Source of the DNA: Bacillota bacterium
GTDB lineage: Bacteria; Bacillota; Clostridia; Christensenellales; Aristaeellaceae
Reading direction: 5' to 3'
DNA: 64,000 bases
NCBI GenBank assembly: GCA_023411375.1
Contig: JAEYOW010000016.1
Location: 1-64,000 of the forward strand
The stretch's first letter is position 1. Every line of letters begins with the position of its first letter. Below are positions 25,058-33,232 of the stretch, one piece after another. The notes below the pieces were generated by a model. The model saw only the letters and a list, made by a program, of their open reading frames with translations, did no database searches and was not told where the DNA came from. Made by a program: the position numbers and the translations under genes.

Positions 25058-26422
25058 ATGCAGCAAAAGCCGTTTTGGATCCAGAGCGAACAGCCCATCT
25101 TTCCTATGCTTCGGGGCCGGCGAAACGCGGACGCGGTTGTGATCGGCGGCGGCCTGAGCGGCCTGACCACAGCGCTTTGGCTATGCAAATCAGGGCTGCG
25201 CGTCGCCTTGCTGGAAGCCCGCACGCTGGGCAGCGGAGCCTCCGCGCGCTGCGGGGGCATGGTCAGCCTTACCGGCGGCCTGCTGTACGACAGGCTGGAG
25301 CAGAAAATGGGGCAGGCGGTGGTCAACGCCTATGCGCAAACACAGCAAAGCGCATTACAGGCGCTGCGCGAGCTGGCACGCGAACAGGGCGCGGCTTCCG
25401 ACTGGCGCGATATCGACGCCTGGTTGGTGGCGGAAGGGCAAAAGGACGGAAACGCGCTGGAACGGGAAGCGGAAGCGATGCGGCGGGCGGGCGTTTCCAC
25501 TGCGCTCGTGCAGCCGACGCACTGCCCGCTGCCCGCGTCGCAGGCAATCCTGTTAAAGGATATGGCGACGCTTCAACCGGTACGCTATCTGCGGCATGTG
25601 GCGCGGCAGGCGGAGGCGCTCGGGCTGAAAATATTTGAACAATCGCGTGTGACGGCGTTGGAAACCAACCTGGCCTATACGGAGCGGGGCAGCGTCCTCG
25701 CGCCCTATTTGGTGGTGGCGACCGGTTACCCGGTCGTCAACACCCCCGGCTGGTATTTTATGCGCCTTACCCAGCGTCAAAGCTATCTGATGCCGCTGGA
25801 GGCGAACGCGACATTTGACGGCATGTATCTGGACGCGCATGAGAGATATGCGCTGCGCAAGCTTCGGGAGGGCATGCTGTTTCAATTAAACGACGGGCGT
25901 GTCGGCGCACCCGGACGTATGGAACCGGAGGAACGGTTCCTGTCCGGCTACGCGCCGTATCTGGAAGGCGCGGCTCCTTCACGGATATACGGCGGAATCG
26001 ATACTTATTCCGCGGATGGGCTTCCCTATATCGGTGCGTATAGCAAAAAAACGCCGAATCTGTTTGTTGCGTCGGGCTATGGAGGACGCGGGTTGATCGG
26101 AAGCATGGTGGCGGCGCAGGCCATCAGCGCAAAAATCCTGGGGCTGCCCGGCGAGGGCTATGCGGTCTACTCGGGCCAGCGGCATGGCGGCGTTTTCAGC
26201 GACGACGCAAAAATATCGGTTTCAATCGCGGGGAAATACCTGAAGGGAATGCTTCGCGTACATGCGCCGCGCTGCCCGCACATGGGTTGCAAGCTAGTGT
26301 ACAGGCCAAAAACGCGTATCTGGGAATGCCCGTGTCACGGCTCGCGGTTTGACGATATCGGGCATGTGCTCAACGCGCCCGCCATTCACGACGCGCCGGT
26401 GCGCCACCGCAAAAAAGGATAG
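25058..26422 (+). CDS. FAD-dependent amine oxidase (DAO) fused to a Rieske [2Fe-2S] domain
   Basis: 454 residues. The first 370 are a DAO-type flavoprotein: AVVIGGGLSGLTTALWL (FAD loop), GSGASARCGGMVSL (DAO family GASGRNGG-like segment) and LFVASGYGGRGLIGSMV near the C-terminal FAD contact. From about 400 a Rieske ligand pair appears: CPHMGC (C-x-H) and, 16 residues later, CPCHGSRF (C-x2-H), as in B. subtilis YhfW-like proteins. The Rieske domain is short. Electron transfer from an oxidised amine to an Fe-S centre is the inferred role; substrate unknown. GGAGG lies 5 nt before the ATG. It converges on the next gene with only 8 nt between stops. Confidence 0.9.
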   Translation: MQQKPFWIQSEQPIFPMLRGRRNADAVVIGGGLSGLTTALWLCKSGLRVALLEARTLGSGASARCGGMVSLTGGLLYDRLEQKMGQAVVNAYAQTQQSALQALRELAREQGAASDWRDIDAWLVAEGQKDGNALEREAEAMRRAGVSTALVQPTHCPLPASQAILLKDMATLQPVRYLRHVARQAEALGLKIFEQSRVTALETNLAYTERGSVLAPYLVVATGYPVVNTPGWYFMRLTQRQSYLMPLEANATFDGMYLDAHERYALRKLREGMLFQLNDGRVGAPGRMEPEERFLSGYAPYLEGAAPSRIYGGIDTYSADGLPYIGAYSKKTPNLFVASGYGGRGLIGSMVAAQAISAKILGLPGEGYAVYSGQRHGGVFSDDAKISVSIAGKYLKGMLRVHAPRCPHMGCKLVYRPKTRIWECPCHGSRFDDIGHVLNAPAIHDAPVRHRKKG

Positions 26423-26430
26423 CGGCTGCG

Positions 26431-27531
26431 TTACAGCGCCTCCACAACCGCGTCGCGGAGGGCGGGATGAATGATATCAAAGGCGGGGGAACAATTGCGC
26501 ACGTGCTGCATATAAAGCACGGCTACATGGTTGGTAAGGTCCGCCAGCGCATAGGAGCCCGCCGCGCCATCCCAGCCAAATTCTACGATGCCACGGGGGT
26601 TGGAGGAATCCTGAAGGCGCGTGCGGACGCCAAGGCCGTAGCCGTAGCCAAAACGCCATTGGTTGAAATCGCGAATTTGAACATGGTCCAGCCGGTTGAC
26701 GGCCATCTCGCGGACGCTGCTTTCCTGAAGAATCCGCCTGCCTGCCGCGCCGAGGCCGCCGTTGGACAGCGCATTGACAAGCAGGATATAATCCCTGAGC
26801 GTGGAGGCAAGCCCCGCGCCGCCTGAGCGGTACTGCGGCGAAAAAACATAGGGGTTGGACCTGGAAACGGGCATAATGGCTCCGTTTTGATAAATATATT
26901 GCGCGCTGAATGGGCTTAGCTCGTCCGCCGAGGCGGCAAATCGCGTTTCACGCATGCCAAGGGGCATGAAAACCTCATCCGTCAGCCAGTTCTCGTATGC
27001 TTTGCCGGACGCGGCGGCGATGACGCCCGCGAGCACGTCATGGCAAAGGCTATATTGAAACTTTGTGCCGGGGTCAAAACCAAGGGGTTTTTCGGCAATG
27101 GCGCTAATGAGCGCGGCATTTCCCGCTTTTGCGCCGTGCCGGCCGGAAAGGCCCTCAATATCATAATCAAAGCCGCCGCGCATGGTCATTAAGTCAATCA
27201 CCTTAAGAGGCGTGCGGGCCTGGCGCAGGCCGCCGTGCTCCAGTACGCGCAGATTGGCAAAAGCGGGCAGGTAATCCGCGACCAGATCGTTAAGCCCCAG
27301 CTTTCCACGCTCAATCAGCTGCATTGCCGCCGTGCAGGTGGAGAGCTTTGTAAGTGAATAAATCCAATAAAAATCCCCGTCGGATGCGGATTCTTTTTTT
27401 TCATAATCGCGAAAGCCCTCCACATGGCGGCAAATTTCATTTTGCTCCCGGTAGATGGCGATACCCCAGGCGGGAATGGCATAGCGTTTTGTCAGGCGCG
27501 AAAGCCGGTTGAGAATAAGTTCGGTATCCAT
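26431..27531 (-). CDS. Serine beta-lactamase-fold hydrolase (class C / esterase-like)
   Basis: 366 residues. The catalytic S-x-x-K is in YSLTKL near residue 65, and a Tyr motif is seen in FQYSLCHDVLAGV near 165 (Y-S-L in place of the more common Y-S-N). The C-terminal part, GIVEFGWDGAAGSYALADL, matches the family's KTG/HxG-like region as FGWDG. There is no signal peptide, so it is probably cytoplasmic and more likely an esterase or amidohydrolase than a drug-resistance enzyme. The ATG at 27531 has AAAGGA 8 nt upstream; the reading eight codons earlier is less likely. Confidence 0.85.
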   Translation of the reverse strand: MDTELILNRLSRLTKRYAIPAWGIAIYREQNEICRHVEGFRDYEKKESASDGDFYWIYSLTKLSTCTAAMQLIERGKLGLNDLVADYLPAFANLRVLEHGGLRQARTPLKVIDLMTMRGGFDYDIEGLSGRHGAKAGNAALISAIAEKPLGFDPGTKFQYSLCHDVLAGVIAAASGKAYENWLTDEVFMPLGMRETRFAASADELSPFSAQYIYQNGAIMPVSRSNPYVFSPQYRSGGAGLASTLRDYILLVNALSNGGLGAAGRRILQESSVREMAVNRLDHVQIRDFNQWRFGYGYGLGVRTRLQDSSNPRGIVEFGWDGAAGSYALADLTNHVAVLYMQHVRNCSPAFDIIHPALRDAVVEAL

Positions 27532-27588
27532 ATGATCGTTCCTTTCTTCACGCAATGGCGCACGGGCCGCCGGCGGTCAAACGGATCC

Positions 27589-27618
27589 ATTATAGCCCAA
27601 TATCAGGCACGAGAGCAA
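27589..27618 (-). promoter_or_regulatory. Promoter of the beta-lactamase-fold gene
   Basis: Minus strand TTGCTC (27618-27613), 18-nt spacer, TATAAT (27594-27589), about 58 nt before the start at 27531. Confidence 0.6.
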
Positions 27619-27672
27619 GCGAAAAAGGGATAAAAATTGAAAATGCTGTCGAATATGGCAATTCTAAAACGG

Positions 27673-27692
27673 TTTCAAAAAATTGTTTGAAA
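27673..27692. promoter_or_regulatory. Palindrome just upstream of the -35 of the sugar ABC operon
   Basis: Arms TTTCAAA and TTTGAAA around AATT, 20 bp in total with one mismatched pair (nine of ten pairs match). It ends 5 nt before the -35, where an activator or a second repressor dimer could sit. Confidence 0.55.
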
Positions 27693-27697
27693 TGGTA

Positions 27698-27726
27698 TTG
27701 ACACCGCCATAACATCGATGTATAAT
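27698..27726 (+). promoter_or_regulatory. Consensus promoter of the sugar ABC operon
   Basis: TTGACA (27698-27703), 17-nt spacer, TATAAT (27721-27726): a perfect sigma-A consensus. Such a promoter normally needs tight repression, which fits the palindrome directly downstream. Confidence 0.9.
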
Positions 27727-27737
27727 CGGCGCATAAG

Positions 27738-27760
27738 GTTAATAAACATTGTTTGTTAAC
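27738..27760. promoter_or_regulatory. Candidate ROK-repressor operator downstream of the -10
   Basis: A 23-bp inverted repeat with arms GTTAATAAACA and TGTTTGTTAAC; ten of eleven pairs match around a single central base. It begins 12 nt after the -10, covering about +5 to +27. The AAACA/TGTTT and TTAAC elements resemble operators of XylR-type ROK repressors, and a ROK gene closes this operon region. Confidence 0.65.
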
Positions 27761-27791
27761 AAGTGAATAAAACATGGAGGGAGATTGTATC

Positions 27792-29075
27792 ATGAAGAAA
27801 GCAGTGGCGTTTATCCTTACCCTGGCAATGATGTTCAGCATGGCGATCGGCACGGCAGCGCAGGCGGAGGATAAGGTTATCACCTGGGTTTTCTGGGACG
27901 ACCTGACCGCGACCGACGACCTGATCACCAAGGGCTACAAGGAGGTTATCGACAGGTTTAACGCGGCGGACAACGGCTATACCTGCCAGGTCATTACGAC
28001 CAACCTGGAAGAGTACGACGCCAAAATGGCCGCGCTGATCGCCTCCGGCCAGACGCCGGATGTGTGGATCTGCAATCCGGGTCCGAATATGGACGTTTAT
28101 GTCAATGCCGACCTCTGCATGGACCTGACGGGCATACTCGACGCCAATCCCGAGTGGCGCGACTCGTTCTCCGGCGGTATCTTTGAACGCCTGACGTACG
28201 ATGGCAAAATTATGGCGATCCCCACCAACTTTGCCGCCGCGTGCTGCTTTTATAACACCGAGATGTTTGAAAAGGCCGGCGTTGAGGTTCCCACCAACTT
28301 TGCCGAGCTGCTCGCCGCTTGTGAGAAGCTTCAGGCCGCAGGCTTCCAGCCCATTACCTGCTCCGCAGGAACTGCGTGGTGCCTCTCAATGGTGGCGGGT
28401 TACCTGTGCGACCGCTGCGGCGGCCCCGACAACCTCGTGGCGGTTTCCGAGGGAGCCTCCACCTGGAGCACGGAGCCTTCCTATGCCAACGCGGGCAACA
28501 AACTAGTTGAGCTGAGCAAGTATTTTCAGAAAACAGCCGCATCCGATACCAACGACGAGTGTGTGGCGCAGTTCTACAACGAACAGGCGGCAATCCTGAT
28601 TCAGGGCTCCTGGGTGATCGCGCAGATTAACGGCGCGAATCCCGCGTTTGAGGAAAAGTGCGGCGTGTTCCAGTTCCCCGCGGTGGAAGGCGGCGCGGAC
28701 CCCAACCGCATGATCGTCAAGACAGACAACCTGCTGGTGAGCAAAAACACTCAGAATATCGACGGCGTGGTGGAATTGCTCAAATACTTCACCGATGACG
28801 CCGCGCAGAAGTATACCGCTGAGGTTGGCGGAAAGATTCCCGTGACCAACGTGCAGGTCGACTACGAAAAAGCGCCCAAGCAGCTTAGCTTTGTGATGGA
28901 CATTCTTTCCAACATGACGGGCACTTTCGGCTTCTATAACGAGAGCTTGGCCTCCGTTGAGGCGGGAGACGTGTTTGACAACTCGATGGTCTCCATCGTT
29001 CTGGGTCAAAAAACTGTTGAGCAGGCGCTACAGGGCATCGATAATTTCTACACCGATAACGTGTGGGGAAAATAA
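27792..29075 (+). CDS. Sugar ABC transporter substrate-binding protein (CUT1 family)
   Basis: 427 residues, extracytoplasmic solute-binding protein family 1. The signal peptide MKKAVAFILTLAMMFSMAIG ends at AAQAE with no cysteine, so it is not a lipoprotein. The mature domain shows ITWVFWDDL, a WICNPGPNMDVYV region and IQGSWVIAQINGANP, typical of oligosaccharide receptors. It delivers a sugar, probably an oligosaccharide or glycoside, to the two permeases downstream. The ATG at 27792 has AGGGAG 8 nt upstream. Behind a consensus promoter flanked by palindromes; separated from the permease genes by 220 nt with a strong hairpin. Confidence 0.92.
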   Translation: MKKAVAFILTLAMMFSMAIGTAAQAEDKVITWVFWDDLTATDDLITKGYKEVIDRFNAADNGYTCQVITTNLEEYDAKMAALIASGQTPDVWICNPGPNMDVYVNADLCMDLTGILDANPEWRDSFSGGIFERLTYDGKIMAIPTNFAAACCFYNTEMFEKAGVEVPTNFAELLAACEKLQAAGFQPITCSAGTAWCLSMVAGYLCDRCGGPDNLVAVSEGASTWSTEPSYANAGNKLVELSKYFQKTAASDTNDECVAQFYNEQAAILIQGSWVIAQINGANPAFEEKCGVFQFPAVEGGADPNRMIVKTDNLLVSKNTQNIDGVVELLKYFTDDAAQKYTAEVGGKIPVTNVQVDYEKAPKQLSFVMDILSNMTGTFGFYNESLASVEAGDVFDNSMVSIVLGQKTVEQALQGIDNFYTDNVWGK

Positions 29076-29114
29076 TCCGAAAACGTTAGCAAAAACGGAG
29101 CGCTCTCAAAATGC

Positions 29115-29145
29115 GCGTGGCAGGGGGCTATGCCTCCTGCCACGC
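29115..29145 (+). other. Intercistronic hairpin between binding-protein and permease genes
   Basis: GCGTGGCAGG...CCTGCCACGC with inner GG/CC pairs, no T run after it. The usual reading of such hairpins is protection of the upstream binding-protein mRNA from 3' decay. The rest of 29076-29295 contains no gene I can support. Confidence 0.65.
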
Positions 29146-29295
29146 GGGCGGAATTATTGGACCTGCGACGCGGTATGGGTTGTAAAAGCAATGCCGCCGA
29201 AGCCGGCGCATGTTGTTCCGGCGCATGCATATCCGCCGTTTTGAGACGCTCCGTTTTCTTTGTCATTTTGTTCTTCTGGAATGGAGGGAGATACC

Positions 29296-30183
29296 ATGCA
29301 ACGGATGTTCAGCGACAAGCGGGCGGTGGTGTGTTTCCTACTCCCCGGCATCATCCTGTTTACGGTGGTGCTTTTCATCCCCATTTGCTATTGCGCCTAT
29401 ATCTCGCTGTGCGAATGGAATGTGCTGACCCCGCCCAAGTTTGTAGGGCTTGCCAATTATGTCAAGCTGTTTACAAGGGACGAAATCTTTGTGACCGCGG
29501 TAAAAAACACCTTCTTCTTTATGCTTTTTTCCGTCGTTTCCCAGCTGGTCGTGGGTATGCTTTATGCTTCGGTGCTGACCAATATTGGCCGTGGACGCAA
29601 CTTTTTTAAAAACGTGATTTACATGCCCTGCGTGCTTTCCTCGGCGGCGCTGGGCCTGCTGTTCTGCTTTTTGCTTAAACCTACCATCGGCGTCAATCAG
29701 CTCCTGGCGGCGATGGGCATTGAAGGTCCGCTATGGTTGACGGAATATTCGGGCTTCATCCCTCTGCCGATGTGGGTGATCGCCTTTGTGGCGCTATGGC
29801 AATACGTGGGTCAGAACATGATGCTGTATATGGCGCAAATCATGGGTATCAACAGATCCCTGTACGAGGCGAGCTATGTGGATGGCGCGAACAAGCTAAC
29901 GGCGTTCCGTCACATCACGCTGCCGCTGATCCGCCCGATGATTGTGACGGCCATGTCTCTTAACTGCATCGGATCGCTCAAATTTTTCGATCTGGTGTAT
30001 AACATGACGCAGGGCGGACCCAACCATATCACGGAGAATATAGCGACCTGGCTGTACTATCAGGGAGTGCAACTGTTTAAATACGGCTATGGCAGCGCCG
30101 TGTCCATCGTTTTGTTGGCGATCTGCCTGCTGACTACGTTTATCGTCAACCGGGTTATCCGGGTTGATACCTATGAAATGTAG
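29296..30183 (+). CDS. Sugar ABC transporter permease (MalF/UgpA type)
   Basis: 295 residues, six predicted membrane segments, BPD_transp_1 family. The cytoplasmic EAA loop reads EASYVDGANKLTAFRHITLPLIRP, the docking site for the ATPase. The N-terminal segment AVVCFLLPGIILFTVVLF and the downstream LNCIGSLKFFDLVYNMTQGGP are typical of the first permease of CUT1 systems. The ATG has GGAGGGAG about 6 nt upstream. The partner permease follows 18 nt later. Confidence 0.93.
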   Translation: MQRMFSDKRAVVCFLLPGIILFTVVLFIPICYCAYISLCEWNVLTPPKFVGLANYVKLFTRDEIFVTAVKNTFFFMLFSVVSQLVVGMLYASVLTNIGRGRNFFKNVIYMPCVLSSAALGLLFCFLLKPTIGVNQLLAAMGIEGPLWLTEYSGFIPLPMWVIAFVALWQYVGQNMMLYMAQIMGINRSLYEASYVDGANKLTAFRHITLPLIRPMIVTAMSLNCIGSLKFFDLVYNMTQGGPNHITENIATWLYYQGVQLFKYGYGSAVSIVLLAICLLTTFIVNRVIRVDTYEM

Positions 30184-30201
30184 GGGAAGGGGGCGGCGGA
30201 G

Positions 30202-31068
30202 ATGCAACTGAGCAGGAGAACGGGCCTGAAAAAGAGCGCGCCCAGAAGGACGGGCGTGTCAAAGACGCTGGTATATCTGTTTTTTTCCATCGTTACTGTA
30301 TTCTACCTTGCGCCGCTGGTGTGGATTGTGATGGTGTCCTTCAAAACCAACGCGGAGGTATTCTCCAACCCCTTCGGGCTGCCGGAGGTTTGGCAGGTGG
30401 AGAATTACGCCTATTCCTGGACAAACGGCCGCCTGGGCGCGTCGCTTGTCAACTCCGTAACCGTATCTGTAAGCACGCTGGCGCTAAGCATGCTGATCGG
30501 CTCCATGGCGGCGTTCGCCATCGCGCGGCTGCGCTTCAAAATCAACGGCGGGATGCTGACGTACTTCATGCTCGGCATGATGATACCGGCACACTGCCTG
30601 CTGATACCCATGTTTGTGATGCTGAGCAAGGTGCAGCTGGGAAACACGCTGATCGGACTGATTATTCCATATGCAACATTCGCGCTACCGCTGACGGTTT
30701 ACATCATGACGGGCTTTTTTAAGGGGATTCCCTATGAAATGTTTGAGTCCGCCTGTATTGACGGGTGCAGCCTGAGCCGGATTTTCACGCAGATCGCGCT
30801 GCCGATGGCAAAGACCGGGCTGTTTGTGACCGGCCTGATGACCTTTGTGAACACCTGGAACGAGCTGGTGCTTGCCATGTGCTTTATATCCGACCCGGCA
30901 AAAAAGACGCTGCCCGTTGCACTGACCTACTTTGTCGGGCCTTATGAAACGAACTATGTCAAAATGTTTTCCGCAATCGTTATCGCTGTAATGCCTACAA
31001 TTGTTGTTTATTGCCTGTTTAGCAACCAGATTGTCGAAGGGCTTACGCAGGGCGCGGTAAAGGGCTGA
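30202..31068 (+). CDS. Sugar ABC transporter permease (MalG/UgpE type)
   Basis: 288 residues with six membrane segments. The EAA loop is FESACIDGCSLSRIFTQIALP, slightly altered from the EAA-x3-DGA consensus (ESA-x2-DGC). VWIVMVSFKTNAEVF and FVNTWNELVLAMCFI are characteristic of MalG-type proteins. No ATP-binding gene follows or precedes in the cluster, so the system probably borrows a shared MsmX/UgpC-type ATPase encoded elsewhere. Confidence 0.93.
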   Translation: MQLSRRTGLKKSAPRRTGVSKTLVYLFFSIVTVFYLAPLVWIVMVSFKTNAEVFSNPFGLPEVWQVENYAYSWTNGRLGASLVNSVTVSVSTLALSMLIGSMAAFAIARLRFKINGGMLTYFMLGMMIPAHCLLIPMFVMLSKVQLGNTLIGLIIPYATFALPLTVYIMTGFFKGIPYEMFESACIDGCSLSRIFTQIALPMAKTGLFVTGLMTFVNTWNELVLAMCFISDPAKKTLPVALTYFVGPYETNYVKMFSAIVIAVMPTIVVYCLFSNQIVEGLTQGAVKG

Positions 31069-31088
31069 TGCGGGCAAGGCAGGGAGCG

Positions 31089-31117
31089 TTGACGCGCGCC
31101 GGGGTCGATGCTATACT
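31089..31117 (+). promoter_or_regulatory. Promoter of the ROK regulator
   Basis: TTGACG (31089-31094), 17-nt spacer, TATACT (31112-31117), about 42 nt before the start. The gene can therefore be expressed independently of the transporter genes. Confidence 0.7.
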
Positions 31118-31158
31118 CAGAAATACAGTTTAGGGAGAGGGAGTGAACGTTCTCGGCC

Positions 31159-32418
31159 ATGTCGTATGTGCACATTCTCAAAGACGACGATTCAGCAGCC
31201 ATGCCGATCGATCTGAAATACGAAAATCGATATAAGGTGCTGCAGGCGTTCCGCTTCGGGTATGAATGCACTGTGGCGGACGTATCCTCCGCGACGCATA
31301 TCAGCAAGCTGACGGTCATGCGCGCTATTCAGTTTTTTTGTCAAAAGGGGATTCTACGGTCGGTCGGGCTTGGGCAATCGTCAGACCTAGGGGGGAAAAA
31401 GCCCGAGGTATTCGCCTTTGCGGATAGCCGCCGGGTGCTGTGCATCGCCATGTGGCCGGGAACCGTCCGGCTATCCGCGGCTACGCTGACGGGTGAACCG
31501 GTGGCGGAAACAGAGCATCCGCTGGACCTTCATCAACCGCTTCAGGATGTATTTGCCGCGGTAAGGCGGTATGTCAACGCCTTCCTTGAAACGCTTCCAT
31601 GCGGCGCGGAAGGGCTTTATGGCGTTACGCTTTCCACCTCGGGCACGGTGGATTACCGGACTGGACGGTTGCGCTACAGCGCGCATTCTCCTGAATGGGG
31701 CGCGAATATTCCCATCAGTGATTTTTTGCGCGACGTTGTGGGGGAAAAACCCGTCATTTTGGTGGAGAACGCCGGTAAAACCACGGGGCGTTCCGTGCTG
31801 CTTTCGCGCGCCGAGCTGAGGTCGAGCCGGGTGCTAACCCTGTTTACCAGCTGGGGCATATCAGGCTGCCTTTTACAAAACGGTCGCCCTCTTAACGGGC
31901 GGAATTCGCTGATCGGGGAGATCGGCCATATGACCGTGGAGCCGTCGGATACAGAGGTGTGCGGCTGCGGCATGAAGGGTTGCCTGGAAAGGCTGGTCAG
32001 CCTAAAGCGGGTTCGTCAAATGATGAAAACCAGTCCGCCCGCCAAGGAATCACCGCTGTATGGTCTGGAGGAAAGCGTAAGCTTTTCGCAGATTTTTTCC
32101 GCCTCCAGCGCGCAGGACAGGGATGCCCGGACGCTTGTGCGTTACCTTGCGGAGTGCTTTGCATCCGCTCTGCACAACATCTGTTTGATTTATAATCCTG
32201 ATTACGTGGTGTTTCAGGGGGATTTCGGACAGGCCGATCTGTATTTTGACGAATGCCTGAAGATGGCCCTTGGCGATTTTCGCTATTATCCGCAGGAAGG
32301 AGCGTTTGAAACAATTTATGACGCGCGCGGCCTGTTTGAGCTGGACGCGCAGGGCGGATGGTTCATGCTCAACGAGTATTACTTTAACACGGTGGAGCTT
32401 TATATGGACGTTCTTTAA
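31159..32418 (+). CDS. ROK-family transcriptional regulator
   Basis: 419 residues: an N-terminal winged helix (about 15-75: LQAFRFGYECTVADVSSATHISKLTVMRAIQFF) joined to a sugar-kinase-like ROK domain. The ROK zinc site is recognisable in the cysteine cluster CGCGMKGCLE near residue 275, preceded by GEIGHMTVE with the conserved histidine. Like other XylR/NagC-type members it probably binds a sugar and represses the neighbouring ABC genes; the palindrome at 27738-27760 is the candidate site. The start is uncertain: the purine-rich GGGAG lies about 15 nt before the ATG used here; an ATG 14 codons later is possible. Confidence 0.87.
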   Translation: MSYVHILKDDDSAAMPIDLKYENRYKVLQAFRFGYECTVADVSSATHISKLTVMRAIQFFCQKGILRSVGLGQSSDLGGKKPEVFAFADSRRVLCIAMWPGTVRLSAATLTGEPVAETEHPLDLHQPLQDVFAAVRRYVNAFLETLPCGAEGLYGVTLSTSGTVDYRTGRLRYSAHSPEWGANIPISDFLRDVVGEKPVILVENAGKTTGRSVLLSRAELRSSRVLTLFTSWGISGCLLQNGRPLNGRNSLIGEIGHMTVEPSDTEVCGCGMKGCLERLVSLKRVRQMMKTSPPAKESPLYGLEESVSFSQIFSASSAQDRDARTLVRYLAECFASALHNICLIYNPDYVVFQGDFGQADLYFDECLKMALGDFRYYPQEGAFETIYDARGLFELDAQGGWFMLNEYYFNTVELYMDVL

Positions 32419-32463
32419 AATCGGACGGGCGCGGTACGGAGGATAGCGGGCCGATTGTCAAAG

Positions 32464-32485
32464 GGCGTCCGGCCGGACGGACGCC
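32464..32485 (+). other. Hairpin after the ROK gene
   Basis: GGCGTCCG and CGGACGCC pair around a 6-nt loop, 46 nt past the ROK stop, followed by a second GCCGC/GCGGC hairpin. No T run, so it is not a clear intrinsic terminator. The rest of 32419-32621 shows nothing I can assign. Confidence 0.45.
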
Positions 32486-32621
32486 GCCATGCGGCGGAGG
32501 GCCGATGATTTGCGCTTTGGCGGGCCGCGGAACGGTGCGTATTTGCGTATCCAAAGCATGCTAAAGGCGGCGAATGAATACGCGGCTGCAAAAGAAAAAT
32601 TGATGGCATGAAATTTTATTG

Positions 32622-32651
32622 TTGACAAACCATGGGATCATCTTGTATAAT
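32622..32651 (+). promoter_or_regulatory. Promoter of tRNA-Leu
   Basis: TTGACA (32622-32627), 18-nt spacer, TATAAT (32646-32651), 25 nt before the mature tRNA 5' end: a strong stable-RNA promoter. Confidence 0.85.
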
Positions 32652-32676
32652 AACTACCGTTGTGAAAGCGCAACAT

Positions 32677-32761
32677 GCGATCGTGGCGGAATTGGCATAC
32701 GCGCACGTTTGAGGGGCGTGTTCTTAACCGAGTACGGGTTCAAGTCCCGTCGATCGCACCA
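32677..32761 (+). tRNA. tRNA-Leu, anticodon GAG
   Basis: An 85-nt class II tRNA. Acceptor arms GCGATCG and CGATCGC pair perfectly; the D region GGCGGAATTGGCATACGCG is leucine-like. The anticodon stem CACGT/GCGTG holds loop TTGAGGG with anticodon GAG; a variable arm follows, then the T arm ACGGGTTCAAGTCCCGT. The discriminator is A and CCA is encoded. It decodes CUC/CUU. Confidence 0.96.
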
Positions 32762-32768
32762 TGCAGAG

Positions 32769-32812
32769 TGTCCTTATGGGATTTGAAAGTCCTGTAAGGG
32801 CATTCTATTCTT
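32769..32812 (+). terminator. Hairpin terminator after tRNA-Leu
   Basis: TGTCCTTA...TAAGGGCA with additional GG/CC pairs (32769-32802), followed by the T-rich TTCTATTCTT. Confidence 0.6.
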
Positions 32813-32843
32813 ATGCCTTTATCAAGTTCCACACAGCCCCTGC

Positions 32844-33110
32844 TTACGCCGCCACGCCCTTGCGTGTCTGGATCAGTACCTGCGGCTCGGCAATCGGCAG
32901 TTCCTGCGGAACGTCCGACGTACCAACGCAATTATAATGGATAATCAACCGCTGTACATATAAGCCATTCACCTTTTCGGCGAGGTATCCCCCGATCTTC
33001 TCAATCAGCCCGTTGAGCATCCGGGGCGTGAGATTACGGGAGCGGGTGTGCTTGCGAACGCAGGCGATGGACATGTTCGTGGCTATTGCCGCGCTGGTTT
33101 GTCTGTACAA
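32844..33110 (-). pseudogene. Decayed C-terminal remnant of a large serine recombinase
   Basis: An 88-codon open stretch whose centre reads VRKHTRSRNLTPRMLNGLIE, then KVNGLYVQRLIIHYN and CVG. This matches the C-terminal DUF4368-type region of large serine recombinases (VRKYT-x-ELT-LN-LI-KI, EKV-G-R-Q-IDIYYN-VG). The catalytic resolvase domain and the rest of the protein are absent upstream, so the gene is truncated. It lies 82 nt from the 3' end of tRNA-Leu and on the opposite strand, as expected for a scar of an integrated element. No matching att repeat was found in the window. Confidence 0.72.
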
Positions 33111-33232
33111 ATGATATCATGTCAAATTGAATTCATAGCTGCAAGGAAGCATACAAGTCTTGTCCTATTATTGCATAAAACGGTTTGCGCGTTGCCCGTG
33201 AAGGGAAGTTGGCAAGCGCAGTCCGGCCGCCT

